Assembly: GCA_900552095.1 (NCBI GenBank)
Contig: URYM01000009.1
Location: forward strand, 1 to 19,214
From: an uncultured Blautia sp.
GTDB lineage: Bacteria; Bacillota; Clostridia; Lachnospirales; Lachnospiraceae
DNA: 19,214 nucleotides
Reading direction: 5' to 3'
The position numbers and the translations under genes were made by a program. Below the pieces are notes generated by a model. The model ran no database searches and was not told the DNA's origin. It saw nothing but the letters and a program-made list of their open reading frames with translations. Shown one piece after another: positions 6,569-13,545 of this stretch (positions are counted from its first letter, which is position 1; each line of letters opens with the position of its first letter).

Positions 6569-8494
6569 ATGAAGATTACATTAAAAGATGGCTCTGTAAA
6601 AGAGTATGATCACGCCATGTCTGTCTATGACATTGCCCTTGATCTGAGCGAAGGACTGGCCAGAGCGGCCTGTGCGGGAGAGGTAAACGGGGAAGCTGTG
6701 GATCTGCGCACAGTAGTGGAAGAAGACGCTCAGGTAAATATTCTGACATTTAGTGATGAAGGCGGACGTGCAGCTTTCCATCACACCACTTCTCATATTA
6801 TGGCTCAGGCGATCAAGCGCCTCTATCCTGAGGTGAAACTGGCAATCGGACCGTCTATTGCGGACGGCTTCTATTACGATGTGGACAGTGAGACTCCGCT
6901 TACAAATGAAGATCTGGAGAAGATTGAGGCGGAGATGAAAAAGATCGTCAAGGAAGGCCTGCGGCTGGAACGTTTTGAGAAACCCAGGGCAGAGGCGATT
7001 GCTTTTATGGAAGAAAGACAGGAGCCATACAAAGTGGAGCTGATCCAGGATCTGCCGGAAGACGCGGTGATCAGTTTCTATCAGCAGGGAGAGTTTGTAG
7101 ATCTGTGTGCAGGCCCTCATCTGATGAATACGAAACCGGTAAAGGCATTTAAGCTGACCAGCCTGGCGGGCGCTTACTGGAGAGGCAGCGAGAAGAATAA
7201 AATGCTGACCCGTATCTACGGTGTATCATTCACGAAGAAGGCAGATCTGGAAGAGTATCTTACCCGGATGGAAGAAGCAAAGAAGCGGGATCACAGAAAA
7301 CTGGGAAAAGAGCTGGGACTCTTTATGATGAGCGAAGAGGGACCGGGATTCCCCTTCTTCCTGCCGAAGGGAATGGTGCTGAAAAATACACTTCTGGATT
7401 ACTGGCATGAGATCCACAATAAGGCCGGATATGTGGAGATTTCGACTCCTGTTATGCTGAACCGTCATCTGTGGGAGACTTCCGGCCACTGGGATCACTA
7501 TAAGAATAACATGTATACCACGGTGATCGATGAGCAGGATTTTGCGATCAAACCCATGAACTGCCCCGGCGGTATCCTGGTTTATCAGTCGGAGCCCCGT
7601 TCTTACCGGGATCTGCCCCTTCGCATGGGTGAACTGGGACTGGTTCACCGCCATGAGAAATCCGGCCAGCTGCACGGCCTGATGCGTGTGCGCTGCTTTA
7701 CCCAGGACGATGCACATATTTTCATGATGCCGAATCAGATCCGGGAAGAGATCAAAAACGTGGCAAAGCTGATCGATGAGGTGTACCGTCTGTTTGGATT
7801 TAAATATCACGTGGAACTGTCCACCCGTCCCGAGGATTCCATGGGAAGTGATGAAGACTGGGAGATGGCTACCGATGCCTTAAGAGGCGCGCTGGACGAT
7901 CTGGGTCTTGACTATGTGGTAAATGAGGGGGATGGAGCGTTCTACGGTCCCAAGATTGACTTCCACCTGGAGGATTCTATCGGGAGAACCTGGCAGTGCG
8001 GAACCATCCAGCTGGATTTCCAGCTGCCGCTGCGTTTCAACTGTGAATATATCGGAGATGACGGAGAGAAGCACCGCCCGATCATGATCCACCGGGTGGC
8101 ATTTGGATCGATCGAACGTTTCATCGGTATCCTGATCGAACATTTTGCGGGAGCCTTCCCCACCTGGCTGTCACCGGTTCAGGTGAAGGTTCTGCCGATC
8201 TCAGAGAAATTCCTGGATTATGGACAGAAAGTACTGGATGAGCTGAAAGCAGCCGGAATCCGGGCGGAGATCGATACGAAGGCCGAAAAGATCGGATATA
8301 AGATTCGGGAAGCCCGTCTGCAGAAAATTCCTTATATGCTGGTTGTGGGAGCAAAAGAGGAGGAAGAGGGAAAAGTGTCTGTGAGAAGCCGTTTCCTGGG
8401 AGACGAGGGAAGCAGAGATCTGCAGAGTTTTATCGCGGACATCAGGACTGAGATTGCAGACAGAGTGATCCGTGAAGTAGAAGTGGAAAATTAA
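6569..8494 (+). CDS. thrS: Threonyl-tRNA synthetase
   Basis: Class II synthetase of 641 aa, full length for the family, charging tRNA-Thr with threonine in the cytoplasm. The TGS domain covers residues 1-61. The N2 editing domain has His72, His76 (HTTSH), Cys180 and His184 (CAGPH), so serine editing appears intact. The catalytic core has zinc ligands Cys332 (MNCPG), His383 (DDAHIF) and His508 (MIHR), motif 2 around RMGELGLVHRHEKSG (352-366) and motif 3 GSIERF (513-518). The anticodon-binding domain runs from about 535 to the end, including KIREARLQKIPYMLVVG. ATG 6569 is chosen because GAGGAG lies about 8 nt upstream and the TGS domain begins there; an open extension to 6509 would run through the terminator. 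Expression is set by the T-box leader. Confidence 0.98.
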   Translation: MKITLKDGSVKEYDHAMSVYDIALDLSEGLARAACAGEVNGEAVDLRTVVEEDAQVNILTFSDEGGRAAFHHTTSHIMAQAIKRLYPEVKLAIGPSIADGFYYDVDSETPLTNEDLEKIEAEMKKIVKEGLRLERFEKPRAEAIAFMEERQEPYKVELIQDLPEDAVISFYQQGEFVDLCAGPHLMNTKPVKAFKLTSLAGAYWRGSEKNKMLTRIYGVSFTKKADLEEYLTRMEEAKKRDHRKLGKELGLFMMSEEGPGFPFFLPKGMVLKNTLLDYWHEIHNKAGYVEISTPVMLNRHLWETSGHWDHYKNNMYTTVIDEQDFAIKPMNCPGGILVYQSEPRSYRDLPLRMGELGLVHRHEKSGQLHGLMRVRCFTQDDAHIFMMPNQIREEIKNVAKLIDEVYRLFGFKYHVELSTRPEDSMGSDEDWEMATDALRGALDDLGLDYVVNEGDGAFYGPKIDFHLEDSIGRTWQCGTIQLDFQLPLRFNCEYIGDDGEKHRPIMIHRVAFGSIERFIGILIEHFAGAFPTWLSPVQVKVLPISEKFLDYGQKVLDELKAAGIRAEIDTKAEKIGYKIREARLQKIPYMLVVGAKEEEEGKVSVRSRFLGDEGSRDLQSFIADIRTEIADRVIREVEVEN

Positions 8495-8508
8495 AAAATA
8501 AGAATAAA

Positions 8509-8569
8509 AAAGCCGGCATTGCGCATACTACGGAAAAATGAAAAAGGAGGACTGTGCAATGCCGGTTTT
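8509..8569 (+). promoter_or_regulatory. Long hairpin enclosing the start codon of the DUF1540 gene
   Basis: Bases 8509-8525 pair with 8553-8569 over 17 bp, including two G-U pairs: AAAGCCGGCATTGCGCA against TGTGCAATGCCGGTTTT. The 27-nt loop (8526-8552) carries the AGGAGG ribosome binding site (8545-8550), while the ATG (8559-8561) is inside the stem. It could act as a translational control element, or as a thrS terminator, since TTTT ends the right arm; the long loop argues against efficient termination. Confidence 0.6.
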
Positions 8570-8879
8570 AAGTTGTTCAGCAAAGACATGTGTATACAAT
8601 AAAGAGGAGCTGTGCTGCAAGGGTGATATTATGGTGGAGGGCTCAGGAGCCCGCACTGCAGATCAGACCTGCTGCGCCAGCTTCAAGGAGAGAAGCGGAG
8701 ATTCTATGAGCAATTTAGCAGGATCTGCCAAAGCACAGATCAAGGTGGATTGTCAGGCCTGCGACTGTACCTTTAATAAGGACAGGTGCTGTGACGCCCA
8801 TGAGATTCACATCAGCGGCAGCCATGCCTGTCACTGTTCTGAGACAGAGTGTGGAAGTTTCCGCTGCAAAGACCGCTGA
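8559..8879 (+). CDS. Cys-rich protein with two DUF1540 repeats
   Basis: A 106-aa cytoplasmic-looking protein made of two DUF1540 units (PF07561), about residues 4-42 and 63-104. It contains 15 cysteines: 6, 11, 19, 20, 38, 39 in the first unit and 65, 68, 70, 77, 78, 91, 93, 98, 103 in the second, plus several histidines. This suggests metal binding, but the function of DUF1540 is unknown. The units share the pattern C..C.YN....C....I.I.G..A....T.C..F. I chose ATG 8559 because AGGAGG lies 8 nt upstream; an in-frame ATG at 8538 has only a poor site. No own promoter is obvious, so transcription may continue from thrS. A strong terminator follows 32 bp after the stop. Confidence 0.88.
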   Translation: MPVLSCSAKTCVYNKEELCCKGDIMVEGSGARTADQTCCASFKERSGDSMSNLAGSAKAQIKVDCQACDCTFNKDRCCDAHEIHISGSHACHCSETECGSFRCKDR

Positions 8880-8911
8880 GAATAGTTTGGCGGTCAGGTC
8901 AGGCAAGTTAA

Positions 8912-8954
8912 AGTGGAGGCGGATTTCATTTTTGAAATCTGCCTCCACTCTTTT
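8912..8954 (+). terminator. Terminator between the convergent DUF1540 and ilvN genes
   Basis: AGTGGAGGCGGATTTCA (8912-8928) and TGAAATCTGCCTCCACT (8933-8949) form a 17-bp stem with one G-U pair and a TTTT loop, followed by C and TTTT. The T-run serves the + strand. The same stem begins 3 bp past the ilvN stop and may also stop - strand transcripts, although the - strand tail (TTAACTT) is weaker. Confidence 0.88.
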
Positions 8955-9462
8955 AGCGCTCCATCATGCTGATGGATTCAATTCCCACGCTTCCGCCGCG
9001 GACAACCTCAATATTTTTAAACTCTTCTTTCATCAGTTTGACCACAGCGTCATTTTTGGTGGCTGTCTGTACGAATTCCAGCAGCAGGCTGTCCCGGCCA
9101 TAGTCGATCACCTTGGCTTTGAAAGCCTCGGCAATCTGGAACAGCTCGGTCTTGTTGGCCGGAGTACAGTCCCGCACCTTAATATAGAGAATTTCTTTCA
9201 TCCGAACAAAAATGTCGGTAAAATCAATCACTTTGATCACTTCCACCATACGGTTCAGCTGTTTTTTGATCTGCTCAAAAGTTTCATCATCGCTGACTGT
9301 GGCAATAGTCATGCGGGAGACTGTGGGATCTTCCGTGGTACCTACGGTCAGGCTGTCCAGGTTGTAGCATTTTCCGGAAAAAAGTCCGGAAATTTTGGAG
9401 AGCACACCTACCTGATTTTCCACATAGAGGGAGATCCAGCGTTTTTTCATTCCTCTTTCCAT
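8953..9462 (-). CDS. ilvN: Acetolactate synthase small (regulatory) subunit
   Basis: A 169-aa regulatory subunit that activates the large subunit and confers valine feedback inhibition in branched-chain amino acid synthesis. The N-terminal ACT domain spans about residues 6-82: RWISLYVENQVGVLSKISGLF, GKCYNLDSLTVG, then MTIATV. The second domain, from about 90, includes KEILYIKVRD and the SLLLEFVQT strand. ATG 9462 is preferred over the Met four codons later because AGGAGG sits 9 nt upstream. It follows ilvB by 13 bp, so the two form an operon. It is called ilvN/ilvH by family; the isozyme type cannot be fixed from sequence alone. Confidence 0.95.
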   Translation of the reverse strand: MERGMKKRWISLYVENQVGVLSKISGLFSGKCYNLDSLTVGTTEDPTVSRMTIATVSDDETFEQIKKQLNRMVEVIKVIDFTDIFVRMKEILYIKVRDCTPANKTELFQIAEAFKAKVIDYGRDSLLLEFVQTATKNDAVVKLMKEEFKNIEVVRGGSVGIESISMMER

Positions 9463-9475
9463 ATCTTTCTTCCTC

Positions 9476-11194
9476 CTAACAGTCCATGATCATATCGCCC
9501 AGAGTGCCGCCGGGACGGATCATGGGATAGACCATTTCTTCCGGATCAATGATAAATTCGATCAGAGTGGGGAGGCAGGTATTCTTTTTTGCTGCCTCGA
9601 AAGCAGCCGCGATCTCCTCCTTCCGGGTGACGCGGATTCCCAGGGCTCCGTAACTCTCCGCCAGCTTTACGAAATCAGGCGTGTAGGCAGGATATTCAGA
9701 TCCGTCTGTGCGGCGGGAGAGAGCGCCGGCTTTCAGGTTGGTCATACCGTAGCGTTTGCCGTAGAACAGTTTCTGCCACTGGCGCACCATTCCCAGGTAT
9801 TCATTGTTGAAGACACAGACGATGATTGGAAGTTCTTCCAGAACTGCGGTGGCGAATTCCTGAATGTTCATCTGCATGCCGCCGTCGCCGGAGATGGCGA
9901 TAACCGGCTTTTCGGGATTCCCCAGTTTGGCTCCGATGGCTCCGGGGAAACCGTAGCCCATAGTGCCCAGGCCGCCGGACATAATCAGCTGTTTTCCTTT
10001 TGTAATCTGGGCATATTGAGATACCAGCATCTGGTGCTGTCCCACATCTGTGACCAGGATGGCTTCCTCAAACTGACGATTGATTTCATCGATAATATCG
10101 AGAGGGCTCATATGTCCCCGGGAACGCATGGTGAGAGGATGCTCCTCCTTCCAACGGCGGATCTGAAGAAGCCAGTCTTCGGTATTGCAGAGTTCAGCGT
10201 AATCGGCCATTCGGGTGACTGCTTCCAGGGCATCGGCCACGATGGGAACGTCCACGTGAATGTTCCGTGATATGGAAGCGGTATCAATATCAATATGGAC
10301 GATCTGGGCGTGAGGAGCAAAAGCGTGAAGTTTTCCGGTGATCCGGTCGTTGAAGCGCGTCCCGATCGAGAAAAGAAGATCACAGTTGTTGACGGCCATA
10401 TTTGCGGCGTAGGAGCCGTGCATGCCCAGGTTCCCCACAAAGAGGGGATGATTGGTGGGGATAGCGCCCCGCCCCATGACTGTGGTGACAACAGGAACCC
10501 GGGTTTTCTCTGCTACTTTTTGAAAAATCTCATTTGCCCGGGCAATGTTGACGCCGCCGCCTGCCAGAAACAGGGGATTTTTGGCTTTGTGCAGCATTTT
10601 CAGAGCCCGCTTCAGCTGTCCCATATGGACGGCAGTATTGGGTTTATATCCCCTTATATTGACGGTATCCGGATACTCCGGGCTTCCAAGCTCAGCCATC
10701 ACATCTTTGGGGAGATCGATGAGAACAGGGCCGGGCCTTCCGGTTCTGGCAATATAGAAAGCCTCTTTTATAATGCGGCCCAGATCCTGCCGGTTCTGGA
10801 CGGTTACGCCGTATTTTGTGATACTTCTGGTAATGCCCACAATATCTACTTCCTGAAAAGCATCATTGCCGATCAGATGGCGGGCTACCTGACCGGTGAA
10901 GCAGACGAGAGGGACGCTGTCATAGTTGGCGGTGGCCAGGCCGGTGACCAGGTTAGTGGCGCCGGGGCCGCTGGTGACCAGACAGACACCGACTTTTCCG
11001 GTGGTCCGGGCATAAGCATCTGCTTCATGGACAAGAGCCTGTTCATGCCGGGGCAGGACGACGGCAATGTCTTTTTGTTTATACAGTTCATCGCTGATGT
11101 CGATGGTGCAGGCCCCGGGGTAGCCGAAGAGAATTTCCACACCCTCTTCCTTCAGGGCTTTTACGAGAAGTTTATTTCCTGATATTTGTTTCAT
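9476..11194 (-). CDS. ilvB: Acetolactate synthase large (catalytic) subunit
   Basis: A 572-aa ThDP- and FAD-dependent enzyme that condenses two pyruvates to acetolactate, or pyruvate with 2-oxobutyrate, as the first step of valine, leucine and isoleucine synthesis. The catalytic Glu is Glu51 in RHEQALVHEADAYAR; the ThDP/Mg motif begins at GDGG (436-439) and ends at NN (463-464). FAD-domain marks include FTGQV (99-103) and GRGAIP (241-246). The N-terminal loop reads GYPGACTIDISDELY instead of the common GYPGGAVLPIYDALY. The start at 11194 is set by AGGAGG 8 nt upstream; a 91-codon upstream extension crosses the promoter and is rejected. The predicted 5' UTR is only about 22 nt, with no room for a T-box or attenuator. 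Confidence 0.97.
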   Translation of the reverse strand: MKQISGNKLLVKALKEEGVEILFGYPGACTIDISDELYKQKDIAVVLPRHEQALVHEADAYARTTGKVGVCLVTSGPGATNLVTGLATANYDSVPLVCFTGQVARHLIGNDAFQEVDIVGITRSITKYGVTVQNRQDLGRIIKEAFYIARTGRPGPVLIDLPKDVMAELGSPEYPDTVNIRGYKPNTAVHMGQLKRALKMLHKAKNPLFLAGGGVNIARANEIFQKVAEKTRVPVVTTVMGRGAIPTNHPLFVGNLGMHGSYAANMAVNNCDLLFSIGTRFNDRITGKLHAFAPHAQIVHIDIDTASISRNIHVDVPIVADALEAVTRMADYAELCNTEDWLLQIRRWKEEHPLTMRSRGHMSPLDIIDEINRQFEEAILVTDVGQHQMLVSQYAQITKGKQLIMSGGLGTMGYGFPGAIGAKLGNPEKPVIAISGDGGMQMNIQEFATAVLEELPIIVCVFNNEYLGMVRQWQKLFYGKRYGMTNLKAGALSRRTDGSEYPAYTPDFVKLAESYGALGIRVTRKEEIAAAFEAAKKNTCLPTLIEFIIDPEEMVYPMIRPGGTLGDMIMDC

Positions 11195-11222
11195 AAGCGA
11201 TCCCTCCTTGAATCTTATTACT

Positions 11223-11251
11223 ATAATAAAAGGAAAGATGGAATACGTCAA
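11223..11251 (-). promoter_or_regulatory. Promoter of ilvB-ilvN
   Basis: Read on the - strand, TTGACG (11251-11246) and TATTAT (11228-11223) are separated by 17 bp. The transcription start should be near 11216, about 22 nt before the ilvB ATG. Confidence 0.75.
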
Positions 11252-11309
11252 CACTTTATTGTGGTACAGAAAGAAAAGAGTGTTTTGAGAGAAAGACAAA
11301 AAGAATTGC

Positions 11310-11338
11310 TTGACAGAATAAAAAGAGTATGATAAAGT
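11310..11338 (+). promoter_or_regulatory. Promoter of infC-rpmI-rplT
   Basis: TTGACA (11310-11315) is a perfect -35. With a 17-bp spacer the -10 is TAAAGT (11333-11338), which is weak; GATAAA at 11331 with a 15-bp spacer is an alternative. It is divergent from the ilvB promoter, about 60 bp away, and gives a leader of roughly 200 nt. Confidence 0.6.
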
Positions 11339-11442
11339 ATATGAGTATGAAAAAGAAAGAAGAGTATCCGCTCTCACCTCAGCGCAAATGGGCGACTGGT
11401 GGTTAATACGATTTTTCGCAGTTTGTTCTGCGGTATTTTGTA

Positions 11443-11474
11443 ATGTGGATAGTCTGACTGTCTGCATTTTTTTT
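11443..11474 (+). terminator. Attenuator terminator in the infC leader
   Basis: ATGTGGATAG (11443-11452) pairs with CTGTCTGCAT (11458-11467) over 10 bp, including three G-U pairs, around loop TCTGA. A run of eight T follows (11467-11474, the first one paired). The stem is weak enough to be switched off by the competing upstream helix. Confidence 0.75.
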
Positions 11475-11531
11475 GGTCAGATTCCGACAGGAATGCGAAA
11501 AAGGCAGCAGGAGATGAGTTTTGGATATGAT

Positions 11532-11537
11532 GGAGGT
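11532..11537 (+). promoter_or_regulatory. Ribosome binding site that fixes an AUU start for infC
   Basis: GGAGGT lies 8 nt before ATT (11546-11548) but 20 nt before the first in-frame ATG (11558), which has no binding site of its own. Confidence 0.85.
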
Positions 11538-11545
11538 GTACTACT

Positions 11546-12049
11546 ATTAGCGATTTAATGATCAACGAACAAATCAGAGACCGTGAGATACGGTTGATTG
11601 GCGAGAACGGGGAACAGTTAGGAATTATTTCCGCAAGAGACGCGCTGAAGCAGGCCCAGGATGCAGGGCTGGATCTGGTGAAGATCGCTCCCACAGCGAA
11701 GCCGCCGGTGTGCAAGATCATCGACTACAGCAAGTATAAGTATGAGCTGGCCCGCAAAGAGAAGGAAGCGAAGAAGAAACAGAAGATTATTGAAGTAAAG
11801 GAAATTCGCCTTTCTCCCAATATTGATACCAATGATCTGAACACGAAAGTGGGCGCTGCCAGAAAGTTCATATCCAAAGGAAATAAAGTTAAGGTTACGC
11901 TGCGGTTCAGAGGACGCGAGATGGCGCATATGCAGAACAGCAAATATATTCTGGATAATTTCGCGGAGAGTCTGTCTGATATCGCAAATGTAGAGAAGGC
12001 ACCGAAGGTGGAAGGCCGGACCATGACGATGTTTTTAACAAAACGTTAA
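11546..12049 (+). CDS. infC: Translation initiation factor IF-3
   Basis: A 167-aa factor that binds the 30S subunit, prevents premature 50S joining and checks start codon and initiator tRNA. The N-domain starts at INEQIRDREIRLIGENGEQLGI; the lysine-rich linker ARKEKEAKKKQK is near residues 71-82; the C-domain contains EIRLSPNIDTND, KVKVTLRFRGREMAH and a final MTMFLTKR. The start is the rare ATT at 11546, chosen because GGAGGT lies 8 nt upstream and the codons that follow (Ser-Asp-Leu-Met-Ile-Asn-Glu) are in frame. AUU starts on infC are known in Escherichia coli and Geobacillus and allow IF-3 to limit its own synthesis. First gene of infC-rpmI-rplT. Confidence 0.95.
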   Translation: MSDLMINEQIRDREIRLIGENGEQLGIISARDALKQAQDAGLDLVKIAPTAKPPVCKIIDYSKYKYELARKEKEAKKKQKIIEVKEIRLSPNIDTNDLNTKVGAARKFISKGNKVKVTLRFRGREMAHMQNSKYILDNFAESLSDIANVEKAPKVEGRTMTMFLTKR

Positions 12050-12083
12050 AAATAGATTCATATATTAAGGAGGAAATACTAAA

Positions 12084-12281
12084 ATGCCGAAAATTAAAAC
12101 AAGCAGAGCAGCTGCAAAGCGTTTCAAAAAGACAGGTACTGGTAAATTACTGAGAAATAAAGCTTACAAAAGCCATATTCTGACTAAAAAATCTCAGAAA
12201 AGAAAGAGAAATCTGAGAAAATCCACAGTTACCGATGCAACCAACGTAAAGAACATGAAGAAGATTTTACCGTATTTATAA
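12084..12281 (+). CDS. rpmI: 50S ribosomal protein L35 (bL35)
   Basis: A 65-aa highly basic ribosomal protein. It opens with [20 protein letters not shown], has [12 protein letters not shown] in the middle and ends NMKKILPYL, matching bL35 over its full length. AGGAGG is about 8 nt upstream. It lies between infC and rplT, the conserved order in bacteria, and is probably governed by the same leader. Confidence 0.98.
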   Translation: MPKIKTSRAAAKRFKKTGTGKLLRNKAYKSHILTKKSQKRKRNLRKSTVTDATNVKNMKKILPYL

Positions 12282-12304
12282 TCGGTTGAAGGAGGAATAG
12301 AACA

Positions 12305-12661
12305 ATGGCAAGAATTAAAGGCGGATTAAACGCTAAAAAGAAACATAACAGAGTTCTGAAACTGGCAAAAGGTTACAGAGGAGCACGTTCCAAACAGTAC
12401 AGAATTGCAAAACAGTCCGTAATGCGCGCACTGACCTCTTCCTACGCTGGAAGAAAGCAGAAGAAACGTCAGTTCCGTCAGCTGTGGATCGCACGTATCA
12501 ACGCAGCTGCAAGAATCAACGGTCTGTCTTACAGCAGATTTATGTATGGCCTGAAGTCTGCAGGTGTTGATCTGAACAGAAAAGTTCTGGCTGATATGGC
12601 AATCAACGATGCAGAGGGATTTGCAACTCTGGCAGAGCTGGCAAAAAGCAAATTAGCGTAA
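12305..12661 (+). CDS. rplT: 50S ribosomal protein L20 (bL20)
   Basis: A 118-aa basic ribosomal protein needed early in 50S assembly and the likely repressor of its own operon through the infC leader. Typical blocks are [16 protein letters not shown] (19-34), AYS-type helix residues around [26 protein letters not shown], and [12 protein letters not shown] near residues 91-102. GGAGG lies about 8 nt upstream. Last gene of the operon; a hairpin terminator begins 21 bp after the stop. Confidence 0.98.
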   Translation: MARIKGGLNAKKKHNRVLKLAKGYRGARSKQYRIAKQSVMRALTSSYAGRKQKKRQFRQLWIARINAAARINGLSYSRFMYGLKSAGVDLNRKVLADMAINDAEGFATLAELAKSKLA

Positions 12662-12681
12662 GCGATTGATAAATGAGGGAT

Positions 12682-12714
12682 GAAAGGGAGCAGTCAGGAT
12701 GGCTGCTCCCTTTC
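12682..12714 (+). terminator. Terminator after rplT
   Basis: GAAAGGGAGCAG (12682-12693) and CTGCTCCCTTTC (12703-12714) form a perfect 12-bp stem with a 9-nt loop. The T-tract is short because TTT belongs to the stem end, so termination may be incomplete. Confidence 0.7.
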
Positions 12715-12769
12715 GCATAACCGGAAAAGTTTCGCATAGGATGAAAAGAAGACTTCGGGGTGATCGGGG

Positions 12770-13477
12770 ATGAAATGGAAGCAGAATCTTTTGAATTGCT
12801 GTGCGGGGATTTTTATTCTGGCAGCGGCGGCAGTCTGTGCCGGATGGCAGAACAGCAGGACAACGGCAGAGCCGGGAGCTGAAACAGGTGGTTCCTGCCT
12901 GGAAGAAAAGGAAAGAAGTCCGGCAGGGCGGCTTGCGCTGACCTTTGATGACGGGCCAAACAGCCTCTATACGGAACAACTTCTGGAAGGACTGAAAGAG
13001 AGAGGCGTTCGATGCAGTTTTTTTCTGCTGGGACAGAGGGTGGAAGAGAACAGGGAACTGGTGCGCCGGATGTATGAGGAGGGGCATCTTCTGGGAAATC
13101 ATTCCTATAATCATCTGGTATTGAACAGGCTTACTGACGCGGAGGCCTGCAGACAGGTGGAAAAGACATCCCGGATTCTGGAGGAGATCACAGGGGAACC
13201 GACGACGTATCTGCGTCCGCCTTACGGAGAGTGGAAGGAGGAGCTGGATAAAAGAGTTTCTATGATCCCGGTGCTTTGGACGATAGATTCTCTTGACTGG
13301 TCGTTAAAGAACACGGAGGCTGTGGTAAAGCGGGTGACTTCGTCTGTGAAGGACGGCGATATTATTCTGATGCATGATGACTATGCCACTTCTGTAGAGG
13401 CAGCTCTGAAGATTGTGGATCAGCTTCAGGAAGAAGGGTATGAGTTTGTCACAGTAGATGAGCTGATTCTGGAATGA
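12770..13477 (+). CDS. Polysaccharide deacetylase (NodB domain), exported
   Basis: A 235-aa carbohydrate esterase family 4 protein, probably removing N-acetyl groups from peptidoglycan or another envelope glycan. A hydrophobic segment (about 8-26) acts as signal peptide or membrane anchor; no clear lipobox is seen. The NodB motifs are complete: TFDDGP (58-63), HSYNH with His111 and His115 as metal ligands, RPPYG (149-153), DSLDW (173-177) and LMHD with His202. Asp60 is the expected catalytic base and Asp61 a metal ligand. The ribosome binding site is weak (GGGG region before the ATG). It lies downstream of the rplT terminator, with no clear own promoter. Sporulation-type and general peptidoglycan deacetylases cannot be told apart here. 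Confidence 0.9.
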   Translation: MKWKQNLLNCCAGIFILAAAAVCAGWQNSRTTAEPGAETGGSCLEEKERSPAGRLALTFDDGPNSLYTEQLLEGLKERGVRCSFFLLGQRVEENRELVRRMYEEGHLLGNHSYNHLVLNRLTDAEACRQVEKTSRILEEITGEPTTYLRPPYGEWKEELDKRVSMIPVLWTIDSLDWSLKNTEAVVKRVTSSVKDGDIILMHDDYATSVEAALKIVDQLQEEGYEFVTVDELILE

Positions 13478-13488
13478 ATCCGGAAGCA

Positions 13489-13517
13489 TTGTTTTTCCAG
13501 GAGGTTCATGATAGAAT
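13489..13517 (+). promoter_or_regulatory. Possible promoter of rarA
   Basis: TTGTTT (13489-13494), a 17-bp spacer and TAGAAT (13512-13517) lie between the deacetylase stop and the rarA ATG at 13546. The match is moderate. Confidence 0.5.
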
Positions 13518-13545
13518 GGGGACAGAAGAGAAAAGAGGAAAATGT

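Larger units (their letters stand above)
11350..11545 (+). promoter_or_regulatory. Structured infC leader, L20-autoregulation type
   Basis: Structured 5' leader. TATCCGC (11365-11371) pairs with GTGGATA (11445-11451, one G-U). This closes two hairpins: one of ACC, CAG and CGC segments paired with GCG, CTG and GGT (about 11376-11401), and one with CGCAG/CTGCG capped by TTTGTT inside AATAC/GTATT (about 11405-11437). The closing helix uses the 5' arm of a terminator hairpin at 11443-11474, so the two exclude each other. In Bacillus subtilis, L20 represses infC-rpmI-rplT by transcription attenuation in such a leader. Together with the ilvB promoter this accounts for the 350-bp region. Confidence 0.8.

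Noticed and set aside
8791..9489. 232-codon + strand open frame over ilvN
   Set aside because: It is antisense to a clearly conserved ilvN and crosses the terminator; the protein has no recognisable domain.
10295..11182. 295-codon + strand open frame within ilvB
   Set aside because: It is the complementary shadow of the conserved ilvB frame, with no ribosome binding site and no domain.
11195..11467. 91-residue N-terminal extension of the acetolactate synthase
   Set aside because: It would cross the promoter, and the family begins at MKQISGNKLL with a good ribosome binding site at 11194.
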